Shown: positions 27,021 to 36,293, counted from the first letter of the stretch. The stretch is 64,000 nucleotides of DNA from an uncultured Prevotellaceae bacterium (GCA_900316475.1 ONDA01000005.1:1-64000), one strand, 5' to 3'. Made by a program: numbers and translations. The notes: generated by a model not told the origin, from the letters alone.

Positions 27021-29012
27021 TTACAGCGCTAATAAAATAAGCGTCAGTGCCACAGTGCCGGTGAGGAACCAGACAGCATACTGACGGACATCGCCACTCT
27101 GCCAGGGACGGAGCGACTCGCCGGCCTCATTGGCTCCCCAAGCTGCGAAGTTGAACGTACCATCGATGACGTGACGGTCGAACCAGGCAATGGGACGGCT
27201 GACACAGGCAAAGATTACCTTGTGGGTGACGAACTGCCAAATCTCGTCCTGATAGAAACGCTTGTAGGCAGCCTGCCAGAGACCGGGCATTGTCTGCTTC
27301 AGACGGTCGGCAATGGGCTGCTGTTCACCTTTATAGATATAGGTAGCCAGGCAGATGCTGCAGATAGCTATCACAGTACTGACGGCGGCTACGGTAGCAT
27401 CGAAGTGGATGGTGTAGTCGTGGCCGTCGGCAGATACGAACGAACCGAACGAGCCGCCCCAGCCAAGGAATCCGGCCAACGTGGTATAGACACCCACACC
27501 AACGGTGATGACCGAAAGAACAATCAAGGGAACGGTCATGGTCAGCGGAGCCTCATGCGGTATGTGGTGCTCGTGAGCCTCCTTGTTCTCTGTGCCCCAG
27601 AAAATGCCATAGTACAGGCGGAACATATAGAAGGCAGTCATAGCGGCGATACCCGTCATAATCCAACCCACCACGGGACTGTAGTTCATACAGGCGGAGA
27701 TAATCTCGTCCTTCGAGCTGAATCCCGAAAAGAAGGGAATACCAGCAATGGCGAGACAAGAAATGAGGAACGTCACATGGGTGACAGGCATATACTTACG
27801 CAGTCCGCCCATCACTGCCATCTCATTAGAGTGGACAGCGTGGATGATACAGCCGGCACCGAGGAACAGACAAGCCTTGAACATGGCATGAGTGAAGAGG
27901 TGGAACATACCGGCAAGGTAGCCAACGCTACCAGGATGCTCATGACCGGTCATCTGTTCAGTGCAGACGCCGAGGGCTACCATCATAAACGCAATCTGCG
28001 AGATGGTAGAGAAGGCGAGCACACGTTTGATGTCGGTCTGGGCGCAAGCTACGGCAGCAGCATAGAAAGCGGTAATGACACCCACCCAGACGATGATGGA
28101 CATAGCGCCGGGGGCGTAGTCAATCCAGAGGGGGAACATACGAGCCACCTGATAGACACCGGCTACCACCATCGTAGCAGCATGGATAAGAGCCGAGACT
28201 GGCGTAGGACCCTCCATTGCATCGGGTAGCCAGATGTGCAACGGGAACATAGCCGACTTACCGGCACCGCCGATGAACATCAGCGTCAAGGCTGTCGGCA
28301 GCACGAAGACGCTAGCCGTCACAGCACGGGCAGCATCACCAGCGATGAACGGCGTAGCACCCTGTCCCATCACGATATCGACACCCTGACCGGCAAACGA
28401 GAACGAGAATGAACCCGTATAATAGCCGAAAAGAAGAATACCCACCAAGAAGAAACCGTCAGCAAAGCGCGTCACAATGAATGCCTTCTTAGACGCAGCC
28501 ACGGCAGCATGCAATGGGTAGTAGAAACCGATGAGCAGATAGCTCGAAACACCCACCATCTCCCAGAACATATACATCTGGAAAATGTTGGTAGCCACCA
28601 CCAGGCCAAGCATCGACATTGAGAAAAGGCTCAGGAAAGCGTAGTAGCGCTGGAAACCTTTCTCGCCGTGCATATAGCCGAAGGAATAAATGTGGACCAT
28701 GAACGACACCGTCGTGATGACCACAAGCATCATCACCGAGATGGGGTCGAGCAGGATGCCCATGTCGAAGTGAAGGTCGCCCAAGGGCAGCCACGTCAGG
28801 TTATAGGGAACAATGGTCTGGTAGACGTCGTTCACGCGGTCGGCAGTAAAATACTGGAAAGCGCAGTAGTACGACAGGACGGTGACCACGCCCAAGGTGC
28901 AGGTTCCGATGAGACCCGCCACCTTATGCGACATCTTCATACCGAGCAGTCCCAGAACGAGGAACGATAGCATCGGCAGCAGAAGAATGAAAATTGTATA
29001 TCCGTAATCCAT
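27021..29012 (-). CDS. nuoL: NADH-quinone oxidoreductase subunit L
   Basis: Largest antiporter-like subunit of complex I, with the long lateral helix at its end. 663 residues from the ATG at 29012; a GTG two codons earlier (29018) is possible but less likely. Signature F-P-L-H-I-W-L-P-D-A-M-E-G-P-T-P-V-S and the Glu in M-F-W-E-M-V-G-V-S-S-Y-L are intact. The C-terminal region has the typical horizontal helix and a last membrane helix. Confidence 0.94.
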   Translation of the reverse strand: MDYGYTIFILLLPMLSFLVLGLLGMKMSHKVAGLIGTCTLGVVTVLSYYCAFQYFTADRVNDVYQTIVPYNLTWLPLGDLHFDMGILLDPISVMMLVVITTVSFMVHIYSFGYMHGEKGFQRYYAFLSLFSMSMLGLVVATNIFQMYMFWEMVGVSSYLLIGFYYPLHAAVAASKKAFIVTRFADGFFLVGILLFGYYTGSFSFSFAGQGVDIVMGQGATPFIAGDAARAVTASVFVLPTALTLMFIGGAGKSAMFPLHIWLPDAMEGPTPVSALIHAATMVVAGVYQVARMFPLWIDYAPGAMSIIVWVGVITAFYAAAVACAQTDIKRVLAFSTISQIAFMMVALGVCTEQMTGHEHPGSVGYLAGMFHLFTHAMFKACLFLGAGCIIHAVHSNEMAVMGGLRKYMPVTHVTFLISCLAIAGIPFFSGFSSKDEIISACMNYSPVVGWIMTGIAAMTAFYMFRLYYGIFWGTENKEAHEHHIPHEAPLTMTVPLIVLSVITVGVGVYTTLAGFLGWGGSFGSFVSADGHDYTIHFDATVAAVSTVIAICSICLATYIYKGEQQPIADRLKQTMPGLWQAAYKRFYQDEIWQFVTHKVIFACVSRPIAWFDRHVIDGTFNFAAWGANEAGESLRPWQSGDVRQYAVWFLTGTVALTLILLAL

Positions 29013-29020
29013 AATCACAC

Positions 29021-29329
29021 TTATCTTTTCATGTTAGTAATGCTGTCAACGGTGTCGCTCTTGAAGTTGCGGTACACATTGAGAATGATAGCGATGGCCA
29101 CAGCCGACTCTGCTGCCGAGACACCGATAGAGAACAGGGTCATGAAGAAACCCTCATTCAGACCAGGGAACAGTAGACGGTTGAAAGCCGCAAAGTTGAT
29201 ATCAACGGCGTTGAGAACCAGCTCGATAGAGATGAGCATGGCAATCAGGTTGCGACGGGTGACGAAACCGTAGACACCGATGAAGAAAAGGAGTGCTGAG
29301 AGCACAAAATAACATTGTACGGGTACCAT
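29021..29329 (-). CDS. nuoK: NADH-quinone oxidoreductase subunit K
   Basis: A 102-residue, three-helix membrane subunit of complex I. Conserved Glu residues for proton transfer lie in M-L-I-S-I-E-L-V-L-N-A-V and in A-A-E-S-A-V-A-I-A. Spacing to nuoJ is three bases. Confidence 0.94.
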   Translation of the reverse strand: MVPVQCYFVLSALLFFIGVYGFVTRRNLIAMLISIELVLNAVDINFAAFNRLLFPGLNEGFFMTLFSIGVSAAESAVAIAIILNVYRNFKSDTVDSITNMKR

Positions 29330-29332
29330 AGC

Positions 29333-29854
29333 TTAATCCTCCTTGACTTTACGTGAAACAACAAGTGCACCGATAATGCAGGCCAGCAGGAAGATGGAGA
29401 TGAACTCGAAGGGGAGCACATACTGATACTTCTCAGAGCCGACCAATGCCATACCGATGGTATGCATAGGCACCTCGGTATCGGCCACGTCACAGGCACG
29501 ATTAATAAACTGATTCTTCAGGAACACAAAGGCGACTGTGGCCAGACCGACAATAGCAAGAGCCACAGCGCCTAAGGCACGCGAACACTTGATGTTCTCG
29601 ACCATACCCTGAAGCGTACGCTTGGAAACAAGCTGAATGGCGAAGACGTAAATCATCGTCACGCCACCGGCATAGACCGAAATCTGGGCGGCTCCGAGAT
29701 AAGTGTAATCGAGCAGGAAGTAGAGACCTGCAACACCGAAGAGCACAAACAGCATAAACGTTGCGGCCCGCATAATACGATTGGTCGTCACACACATCAC
29801 GGCCGAGCCGAGGATGATGACAGCCAAAATGCAAAACATGATGATATTTGCCAT
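29333..29854 (-). CDS. nuoJ: NADH-quinone oxidoreductase subunit J
   Basis: A 173-residue membrane subunit of complex I with five hydrophobic helices. The conserved third helix with a pi-bulge reads Q-I-S-V-Y-A-G-G-V-T-M-I-Y-V-F. It lies between nuoI and nuoK with single-digit gaps. Confidence 0.93.
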   Translation of the reverse strand: MANIIMFCILAVIILGSAVMCVTTNRIMRAATFMLFVLFGVAGLYFLLDYTYLGAAQISVYAGGVTMIYVFAIQLVSKRTLQGMVENIKCSRALGAVALAIVGLATVAFVFLKNQFINRACDVADTEVPMHTIGMALVGSEKYQYVLPFEFISIFLLACIIGALVVSRKVKED

Positions 29855-29860
29855 AGGTCT

Positions 29861-30406
29861 TTACTTGGTTTTAGTGTTAAACTTACCAATCTCGAACGGT
29901 GCCCCACCCTCTAAGATGTTAGGCAGCGAACCGCCCTGGTACTGCTCCTTGTCGAGATGAAGCACCAGCTTGGAACGGTCGAACACGGCATTCTCGAAAT
30001 CGTTAGTGAACTCAATAGCGTCGAAGTTGCAGGCGTTGGTACATAGCTGGCAGAACATACAGTCACCCAGATCGTACTGATAGTCGTCGAGCACCTTCTT
30101 CTTCTTGCCCGTCTCGGGGTCTTCAGCCATGTGGGCTGTAATCTTGATGGTCCCATTGGGACAGGCCTTCTCGCAAAGTGTGCAGGCAGTACACTTGTAC
30201 TGACCATTCTCGTCGCGCTTGAAGACTAGACGCCCACGATGGCGTTTGGCCACATGGAGCGTGGTCTTACGGTTCTCGGGATACTGCTCTGTAGACTTAT
30301 TGGTAAAGAAGTCCTTCCAGTACTCCTTCCAGGTAATCTTCATACCTGTTGCCAGCGTCTTCAGGCCATGCCCGATTTCTCCGAAATATCCTTTATTGTT
30401 TTCCAT
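29861..30406 (-). CDS. nuoI: NADH-quinone oxidoreductase subunit I (two 4Fe-4S clusters)
   Basis: A 181-residue ferredoxin-like subunit carrying clusters N6a and N6b, on the cytoplasmic side. The two binding motifs are C-T-A-C-T-L-C-E-K-A-C-P and C-M-F-C-Q-L-C-T-N-A-C. As there is no NuoF or NuoG here, this is the outermost redox subunit encoded in the operon and a possible docking site for a donor such as ferredoxin. Confidence 0.94.
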   Translation of the reverse strand: MENNKGYFGEIGHGLKTLATGMKITWKEYWKDFFTNKSTEQYPENRKTTLHVAKRHRGRLVFKRDENGQYKCTACTLCEKACPNGTIKITAHMAEDPETGKKKKVLDDYQYDLGDCMFCQLCTNACNFDAIEFTNDFENAVFDRSKLVLHLDKEQYQGGSLPNILEGGAPFEIGKFNTKTK

Positions 30407-30415
30407 TACTACACA

Positions 30416-31504
30416 TTAATTAATATAAAGACCTAAAGCCACGACCACCGTCATCAACACGAGATTGATGAGCGACAGCGGCATCAGATACTTCCACTCT
30501 AACTTTAGAATCTGGTCAATACGCAGACGGGGGAATGTCCACTTAATCCACATCAGAATCCACACCAGGAAGAAAGCCTTGCCTAAGAACCAGATGATAC
30601 CGGGGATGTAGTTCATCACGGCATCGAAGGCTTCAACACCAATGTTGACAGGAGCCCAACCGCCAAGGAACACCGTAGCGGCAATACCGGCAATAATAAA
30701 GAGGTTAAGGAACTCGGCTAGATAGAAGAAACCGAAGCCCATACCAGAGTATTCCGTGTGGTGACCTGCTGTCAGTTCACTCTCGGCTTCAGCCATATCG
30801 AACGGGCCTCGGTTGGCCTCGGCATTACCGGCAATGAGGAACACGAAGAAGGCGATGAGTGCAGGGATGTGTCCCTGGAAGATGAGCCACTTCCAAGGGC
30901 CTGTCTGAGCCTCGACGATGCCCGACATCTGCATGGTGCCCGTCAGGATGACGGCCGTAATGAGGCAGAGGCAGAGCGACATCTCATAGGAGATCATCTG
31001 CACGGCTCCACGCATGGCCGACACAACAGAATACTTGTTGTTGGAGGCCCATCCGGCCAAGAAGATACCCACCACACCAATACTCGAGATGGCCGTCAGC
31101 AGGAAGATTCCCACGTTGAAGTCAAGCACCGTAGCGCCATTGTTCCAGGGTAGGAACGAGAAGGCGCCTACGGAACCGAAGATTACCAAAAGCGGGGCGA
31201 TGGCATAGAGCAGTTTATCGGCCTTGTCAACAAAGAAAATCTCCTTGATAAGCATCTTGAAAACGTCGGCAAATACCTGCAGCAGGCCCCAGGGGCCAAC
31301 ACGCATCGGGCCAAGACGGCACTGGAAGTAGGCACACACCTTACGCTCCATGAAAATCAGTACGATGGCCAGCAGAGCATAACCGCCAAGGATGGCGGCA
31401 CCTACCAGCACACACTCAATCAATATCGCTAACCAGTCAGGGCATCCTATTGTCACCCTGAGCAACTGGTCGAACCATTGTGTAACTAAACTAAAATCGA
31501 ACAT
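30416..31504 (-). CDS. nuoH: NADH-quinone oxidoreductase subunit H
   Basis: A 362-residue membrane subunit with eight helices that helps form the quinone site. Conserved parts are E-R-K-V-C-A-Y-F-Q-C-R-L-G-P-M-R-V-G and the acidic loop N-R-G-P-F-D-M-A-E-A-E-S-E-L. A 96-base gap with a repeat lies between it and nuoCD. Confidence 0.94.
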   Translation of the reverse strand: MFDFSLVTQWFDQLLRVTIGCPDWLAILIECVLVGAAILGGYALLAIVLIFMERKVCAYFQCRLGPMRVGPWGLLQVFADVFKMLIKEIFFVDKADKLLYAIAPLLVIFGSVGAFSFLPWNNGATVLDFNVGIFLLTAISSIGVVGIFLAGWASNNKYSVVSAMRGAVQMISYEMSLCLCLITAVILTGTMQMSGIVEAQTGPWKWLIFQGHIPALIAFFVFLIAGNAEANRGPFDMAEAESELTAGHHTEYSGMGFGFFYLAEFLNLFIIAGIAATVFLGGWAPVNIGVEAFDAVMNYIPGIIWFLGKAFFLVWILMWIKWTFPRLRIDQILKLEWKYLMPLSLINLVLMTVVVALGLYIN

Positions 31505-31520
31505 ATAGTTTTAATATTTT

Positions 31521-31580
31521 TACCACAAATTTCACTAATATACGAATTCTTTCCTTACGCAGCAAATTACTCTAATTAGC
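31521..31580. repeat. Repeat family B copy between nuoCD and nuoH
   Basis: Starts TACCACAAATTTCACTAAT, has an ACGCAGCAAATTA segment and ends in CTCTAATTAGC. The same parts, some in the opposite order, occur at 54451-54520 between atpH and atpA, and the AATTTCACTAAT motif repeats at 104-245. It lies inside the operon without a clear terminator. Confidence 0.65.
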
Positions 31581-31600
31581 TCTATTGGTGGTGTTTATTT

Positions 31601-33214
31601 TTATCTGTCAATGTCCGGTATCACAAAATCTATAGCGGCACCGGTAGCCACGAGGTCGGCAATCTTCTGACCGCGCAGCATCGGGTCGAGGGCACCTGTC
31701 AGCGACAAGCCCATCGGGCGCATCTTCAGACGGTACGGACTCTTGTCGCCGCGAGAGTCGAGGTAGATGCCGAACTCACCGCTGGCACCCTCCACCGAGA
31801 AGTACCACTGGCCTTCGGGAACCTTGATGATAGGCTTCTGCTTGACGTAGAAATCGCCCTCAGGGATGTTGTCGATGAGCTGCTCGATGATGGCGAGACT
31901 CTGGTACATCTCATTGATGTGAATGGTGTAACGGTCCATCGTGTCGCAGCCCGTCATCGTCACCTGCTCCCACTCCACCTTGTCATACATGTCGTACGGG
32001 TGATTCTTGCGCACATCATTCTTCCAACCTGAAGCACGTCCGGCAGGACCGGTGACTGCATACGAGATACAGTCGTCGAGTGACATCGGGCCTACTTTCT
32101 CGAAGCGGTTGTGGGTGATGATGTTGTCGCCGAACACGTCGACATACTCCTGGATAATGGGCTTCATATACTTGACGAGGTCCTTCACGTTCTTCACGAA
32201 GTTGGGGTCAATATCGTCCTGCAGACCGCCTATACGGTAGTAGTTCTGAATAAGACGGCCACCCGTGGTCTCCTCCATACAGTTGAGCACGTGCTCACGG
32301 TCGCGCATCGAATAAAGGAAGGCTGTCAAGGCACCCATATCCTGAGCACAGCAACCGACGTACAACAGGTGTGAGTCCAGACGCTGCAACTCGTCCATAA
32401 TGGTACGGATGTACTTGATGCGGTCTGTCAGTTCTACACCCATACCCTCTTCAATAACACCTACAAGAGCATGGCGGTGCATCATGGCACTCAAATAGTT
32501 AAGACGGTCGGTTAAAGCAAGAGTTTGCGGATAGGTCATCTGCTCGCACATCTTCTCGATACCGCGGTGTATATAGCCAAGATGCGGATAGACACGCTTG
32601 ACGGTTTCGCCGTCAAGTACCGTCTGTAGGCGGAGCACACCGTGGGTTGAGGGGTGCTGAGGGCCGATGTTGATAACATAATCATCGCTAGTAAAGAGCT
32701 TGTTCTGCTTTACTTGCAGGTTGCCATCCTTGTCGAGGAAGTACTCCAGACCATAGTCAGGCTCCACATCGTCATCCAGCGTATAGCTATCATCGAACTT
32801 CCAGTCCTTACGGAAAGGATAGCCTTTAAAGTCGCTACGCAGGAACAAGCGGCGCATATCGGGATGCCCCAGGAAGACGATGCCGTAGAAATCATAGACC
32901 TCACGCTCTAACAGGTCGGCCACACGCCAGATGTTTGAGACAGTGGGGATAAAGGGAATCAGCTGGCCGTCGGTCTCACCAGTGCCGTTCGAGGCAATGC
33001 CGTCGCCGCACACCTGCGTCTTTGCCAGCATCTTCACGCTGCAACGCTCGTGGGTATCGGTATTCTCTAAGATATAGATACAACCTAGACCCTCTTCTGC
33101 TCCAAAGTCTTCGCCAACAATCGTTACAAGATAATCGAAGTGCTTCTTAGTCTTCAAGTCCAGCATCTGCTGTGCGAACTTGTCAAAGTCGAATGATAAG
33201 AAATCTAACTTCAT
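31601..33214 (-). CDS. nuoCD: NADH-quinone oxidoreductase fused subunit C/D
   Basis: A 537-residue fusion of NuoC (about 1-135, ending near F-Y-G-I-V-F-L-G-H-P-D-M-R-R-L) and NuoD (about 170-537). The NuoD half begins with the quinone-site motif N-I-G-P-Q-H-P-S-T-H-G-V-L and ends in D-F-V-I-P-D-I-D-R. The fusion is normal in several phyla. Its start overlaps the nuoB stop by four bases. Confidence 0.95.
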   Translation of the reverse strand: MKLDFLSFDFDKFAQQMLDLKTKKHFDYLVTIVGEDFGAEEGLGCIYILENTDTHERCSVKMLAKTQVCGDGIASNGTGETDGQLIPFIPTVSNIWRVADLLEREVYDFYGIVFLGHPDMRRLFLRSDFKGYPFRKDWKFDDSYTLDDDVEPDYGLEYFLDKDGNLQVKQNKLFTSDDYVINIGPQHPSTHGVLRLQTVLDGETVKRVYPHLGYIHRGIEKMCEQMTYPQTLALTDRLNYLSAMMHRHALVGVIEEGMGVELTDRIKYIRTIMDELQRLDSHLLYVGCCAQDMGALTAFLYSMRDREHVLNCMEETTGGRLIQNYYRIGGLQDDIDPNFVKNVKDLVKYMKPIIQEYVDVFGDNIITHNRFEKVGPMSLDDCISYAVTGPAGRASGWKNDVRKNHPYDMYDKVEWEQVTMTGCDTMDRYTIHINEMYQSLAIIEQLIDNIPEGDFYVKQKPIIKVPEGQWYFSVEGASGEFGIYLDSRGDKSPYRLKMRPMGLSLTGALDPMLRGQKIADLVATGAAIDFVIPDIDR

Positions 33215-33915
33215 GCCTTCTCCTCCTTCTTTAATTCTTCAACAAACTCCTTGGGCACATCGGTCACCACAATCGGCTCTCGGCGATGGTCGCCCAAGTG
33301 ACGGGCTGTCAATTCCTCGTTAGATATGCCCAGCTCACGTTCCTCGGCATTCTGTTTGTGGTTGGCACCACCGAAGAATTTTTCGATTTTCACCTTGCGC
33401 TGCAACTGCATCATGCCATACATGATTGCCTCTGGACGCGGGGGACAGCCAGGGATAAAGACATCGACGGGGACAATCTCCTCAATGCCCTTCACCACAT
33501 GGTAGCTCGACTTGAAGGGACCGCCCGAGATGGCACAACCACCAACAGCAATGACATACTTAGGCTCAGCCATCTCGTCGTACAGACGCTTCAAAGCCGG
33601 AGCCATTTTGTGGGTTATCGTACCGGCACACATGATGAGGTCGGCCTGACGGGGGGAGTTACGCGTCACCTCGAAGCCGAAGCGTGCAAAGTCGTAACGC
33701 GAACAGCCACAGGCCATAAACTCGATACCACAGCACGAGGTCGCAAACGTCAGAGACCACAACGAATTGGCACGACCCCAATTGATGAGTTTGTCAAGAC
33801 TGCCAGTAATGACGTTGACACCACCTTCGTGCAACTCATCAACAATCTTCTCCAACGACTCGTTGTCGTTCCACTCTTCATAGGGAATGGACTTGATTTT
33901 CGGTTTCATTTCCAT
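33211..33915 (-). CDS. nuoB: NADH-quinone oxidoreductase subunit B
   Basis: Carries the N2 cluster that reduces quinone. Ligand cysteines are in T-S-C-C-G-I-E, G-G-C-A-I-S-G-G and P-G-C-P-P-R-P-E-A. 234 residues, with about 50 residues after the core that are charged and variable. It overlaps nuoA by ten bases and nuoCD by four. Confidence 0.95.
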   Translation of the reverse strand: MEMKPKIKSIPYEEWNDNESLEKIVDELHEGGVNVITGSLDKLINWGRANSLWSLTFATSCCGIEFMACGCSRYDFARFGFEVTRNSPRQADLIMCAGTITHKMAPALKRLYDEMAEPKYVIAVGGCAISGGPFKSSYHVVKGIEEIVPVDVFIPGCPPRPEAIMYGMMQLQRKVKIEKFFGGANHKQNAEERELGISNEELTARHLGDHRREPIVVTDVPKEFVEELKKEEKA

Positions 33916-34256
33916 TCAAGCGCTCCTTTCCGCCAGGCGTATGCCAGGCCTAAAACCAATACTAACAAGAAGAACCCGATGCTCAGCAAAGCCATTTCAC
34001 CAAAGTCCTTCACGACTACCGCCCATGGATACAGAAACACCGTTTCCACATCAAACATGAGGAACAAGATGGCGAACAGGTAGAAGCCTACACTAACAGG
34101 CAGCCAGGAGGTGCCATGAGTGGGAATACCACACTCATAGGGTTCTCCTTTCACCTTGTTGTAGGAACGCGGACCTATCAGCTTAGCAACAACGTAAGCT
34201 CCCGCCACCAATGTAATAGCCGTCAGTAAGACGGTAATTAACAAAGTAAAATTCAT
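33906..34256 (-). CDS. nuoA: NADH-quinone oxidoreductase subunit A
   Basis: First gene of the nuo operon. A 116-residue, three-helix membrane subunit with the conserved K-G-E-P-Y-E-C-G-I-P loop and F-L-M-F-D-V-E-T-V-F-L-Y-P. A -7 box lies 42 bases upstream. Confidence 0.94.
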   Translation of the reverse strand: MNFTLLITVLLTAITLVAGAYVVAKLIGPRSYNKVKGEPYECGIPTHGTSWLPVSVGFYLFAILFLMFDVETVFLYPWAVVVKDFGEMALLSIGFFLLVLVLGLAYAWRKGALEWK

Positions 34257-34298
34257 AAAAGTTTATAATGTTATAACAATTGTTCGCGAATTTGCGCG

Positions 34299-34306
34299 CA
34301 AAGGTA
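34299..34306 (-). promoter_or_regulatory. -7 box of the nuo operon
   Basis: TACCTTTG on the reverse strand. A TTTG lies only 12 bp further up, so the -33 box is unclear. Confidence 0.5.
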
Positions 34307-34350
34307 CAAAAAAATCTGCAAACTTTCAGTATAAATACTATTTTTTTTCA

Positions 34351-34358
34351 TACCTTTG
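34351..34358 (+). promoter_or_regulatory. -7 box of the rRNA methyltransferase gene
   Basis: TACCTTTG on the forward strand, 18 bases before ATG 34377. It covers the TTG at 34356 and so rules it out as the start. It is divergent from the nuo promoter, about 50 bases apart. Confidence 0.55.
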
Positions 34359-34376
34359 CAGCGTAATAACAAAAAT

Positions 34377-35819
34377 ATGGCAAGAAACAAGAAACCATTA
34401 CCTCTTTTAGAAGGGGTAAAAATTGAGGCTGTTGCCGCTGAGGGCAAATGTCTGTTGCATTGGAACGACTTGGTGGTCTTCGTACCTTTCTGTGTTCCGG
34501 GCGATATTTGTGACGTACAAATCAGACGTAAGAAGCACTCCTTTGCCGAGGGCGAAGTGGTGAGATTTATTGAATATAGTAAGGTACGTGAAACGCCTTT
34601 CTGCCAGCATTTCGGTGTCTGCGGAGGTTGCAAATGGCAGAACTTGCCCTATGACGAGCAACTGAAAGCGAAGCATCAGCAGGTGAAAGACCAACTGACA
34701 CGTATCGGCAAAATTGAACTGCCAGAGTTCCGCCCCATCTTGGGAAGCGTCAAGACAAGAGAGTATCGCAATAAACTCGACTTCGGATGCGCCAATAAAC
34801 GCTATCTGACAAAGGAACAAATCAGTAATCTGCCGCACGATGAGAGCCAGAGTCTAAAAGATGTGCCCGCCATTGGCTTTCACATTACAGGCGCATTCGA
34901 CAAAATTCTGCCTATTGAGAAATGCTGGCTGATGGATGACCTGCAAAACAAGATACGTAACGACATTCGCGACTACGCCATGGATAACGGCTTGACGTTC
35001 TTTGACCTCCGTCAGCAGACAGGCTTCCTGCGCGACGTCATCGTCCGCAATTCTGCCAGCGGCGAATGGATGGTCATCGTCCAGTTCCATTACGACGAGA
35101 CGAGTGGAGAGAAGGAGGCTACTGAACTACTCCAGTATGTCGCCGACAAATTCCCGCAGATCACATCACTGATGTATTTAGACAATCAGAAGTGTAACGA
35201 CACCATTGGCGATCAGGAGATTAAGACCTTCAAGGGCAGCGATCACATCTTTGAACTGATGGAAGACCTAAAGTTCAAGGTTGGTCCGAAGTCCTTCTAC
35301 CAGACAAATACCGAACAGGCCTACCATTTATATTGCGTGGCCCGCGACTTTGCAGGACTAACGGGCAACGAACTGGTGTACGACCTCTATACCGGCACGG
35401 GTACCATTGCCAACTTTATTGCACGTCAGTGCCGTCAGGTCATCGGCATAGAATACGTGCCAGAAGCTATTGAGGACGCTAAGATCAATTCTGAAATCAA
35501 CGGCATCAACAATACACTGTTCTATGCTGGCGACATGAAAGATATTCTCAACGACGACTTTATCAGCCGTCACGGACGTCCTGATGTCATCATCACCGAC
35601 CCGCCACGTGCCGGAATGCACCCCGACGTTGTGAAAACCATCCTCCGGGCAGCCCCACAGCGCATCGTTTACGTTTCATGCAATCCAGCCACACAGGCTC
35701 GCGACCTACAGGAACTGGATGCCGCTTACCGCGTTGTTGCCGTACAGCCTGTAGATATGTTCCCTCATACGCCACACGTTGAGAATGTCGTGCTACTTGA
35801 AAAAAGAATAAAAGATTAA
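34377..35819 (+). CDS. rlmD: 23S rRNA (uracil-5-)-methyltransferase, RumA/RlmD type
   Basis: Methylates a uracil of 23S rRNA using SAM. From ATG 34377 it has 480 residues: an N-terminal TRAM domain, an iron-sulfur motif (C-Q-H-F-G-V-C-G-G-C-K-W), a Rossmann fold with D-L-Y-T-G-T-G-T-I and the end with D-P-P-R-A-G-M then the nucleophile in Y-V-S-C-N-P-A-T. The exact target base (RlmD or RlmC/RlmCD) cannot be fixed from sequence. Confidence 0.9.
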   Translation: MARNKKPLPLLEGVKIEAVAAEGKCLLHWNDLVVFVPFCVPGDICDVQIRRKKHSFAEGEVVRFIEYSKVRETPFCQHFGVCGGCKWQNLPYDEQLKAKHQQVKDQLTRIGKIELPEFRPILGSVKTREYRNKLDFGCANKRYLTKEQISNLPHDESQSLKDVPAIGFHITGAFDKILPIEKCWLMDDLQNKIRNDIRDYAMDNGLTFFDLRQQTGFLRDVIVRNSASGEWMVIVQFHYDETSGEKEATELLQYVADKFPQITSLMYLDNQKCNDTIGDQEIKTFKGSDHIFELMEDLKFKVGPKSFYQTNTEQAYHLYCVARDFAGLTGNELVYDLYTGTGTIANFIARQCRQVIGIEYVPEAIEDAKINSEINGINNTLFYAGDMKDILNDDFISRHGRPDVIITDPPRAGMHPDVVKTILRAAPQRIVYVSCNPATQARDLQELDAAYRVVAVQPVDMFPHTPHVENVVLLEKRIKD

Positions 35820-35820
35820 A

Positions 35821-35866
35821 CGACGAATTTCGGCGCAAGGAGAAAAGTCCGTGGATGGCTCAATGG
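35821..35866 (+). repeat. Left arm of a composite inverted repeat
   Basis: This stretch just after the rlmD stop aligns with the reverse complement of 36294-36341 with few differences; the shared core is GAGAAAAGTCCGTGGATG. In the right copy the bases encode the last 15 residues of the flippase. The left copy could be a stray copy of that coding end, or both are ends of one mobile repeat. Confidence 0.7.
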
Positions 35867-35907
35867 CATTTAAATCTCACGGGTGAGCCGTAAGCTTTTC
35901 TAAACGT

Positions 35908-36098
35908 ACACGCGCGTAGGTTAGTGAAAACGGAAAACAGCCCACCCATGTCGCCCATCCCACCCCTAAGCTTCTTGCCCCCAAACCAGCAAAGCCGGAG
36001 TTAGGAGCGACATGGGCGACATGGGTGAGGTGTTTTCCGGTTAAGCTATCCATAGTGAGAGGTGAGAAGTGAAAGGTGAGAAGTGAGAGGTGAGAGGT
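35908..36098 (+). repeat. Repeat family A, copy 2
   Basis: Begins ACACGCGCGTAGGTTAGTGA, then GAAAACAGCCCACCC. An inverted core of 16 bp follows (35943-35958 with 36012-36027, CACCCATGTCGCCCAT), then TGTTTTCCGGTTAAGCTATCC and a GTGAGA/GAAGTGA low-complexity tail. Same order as copy 1 at 14383-14510. Non-coding. Confidence 0.75.
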
Positions 36099-36104
36099 AA
36101 AACG

Positions 36105-36182
36105 TTACGGCCTCTCGTGAAAAATTCACGGCCTTACAGAAAATCGTCACGGCCTCTCGTGAAAACGTCACGGCCTTACACC
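36105..36182 (+). repeat. Tandem repeat of 42-base period
   Basis: Two units from 36105 and 36147, each with ACGGCCTCTCGTGAAAA and then TCACGGCCTTACA. The units lie exactly between the inverted copies 2 and 3 of repeat family A. Too few copies and wrong form for CRISPR. Confidence 0.7.
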
Positions 36183-36275
36183 TTTCACTTCTCACTTCTC
36201 CCTATGGATAGCTGGGTGTGGGAAGTGAGACGAGTGTGGGATGTTTTCTGCTTTCACTGTCCTATTACACGCGTA
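36181..36275 (-). repeat. Repeat family A, copy 3 (reverse, shortened)
   Basis: On the reverse strand it reads ACGCGTGTA, then AGTGAAAGCAGAAAACATCC, a short middle without the inverted core, then AGCTATCCATAG and the GAGAAGTGAGAAGTGAAAGG tail. The order matches copies 1 and 2 in the opposite direction. It ends 19 bases before the flippase stop. Confidence 0.72.
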
Positions 36276-36293
36276 TGCAAAAGACAAATACAT

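Noticed and set aside
34356-34376. TTG start before the rRNA methyltransferase ATG
   Set aside because: It lies in the -7 box TACCTTTG.
36105-36182. Two spaced repeat units that look CRISPR-like
   Set aside because: Only two units, no unique spacers of even length and no cas genes.
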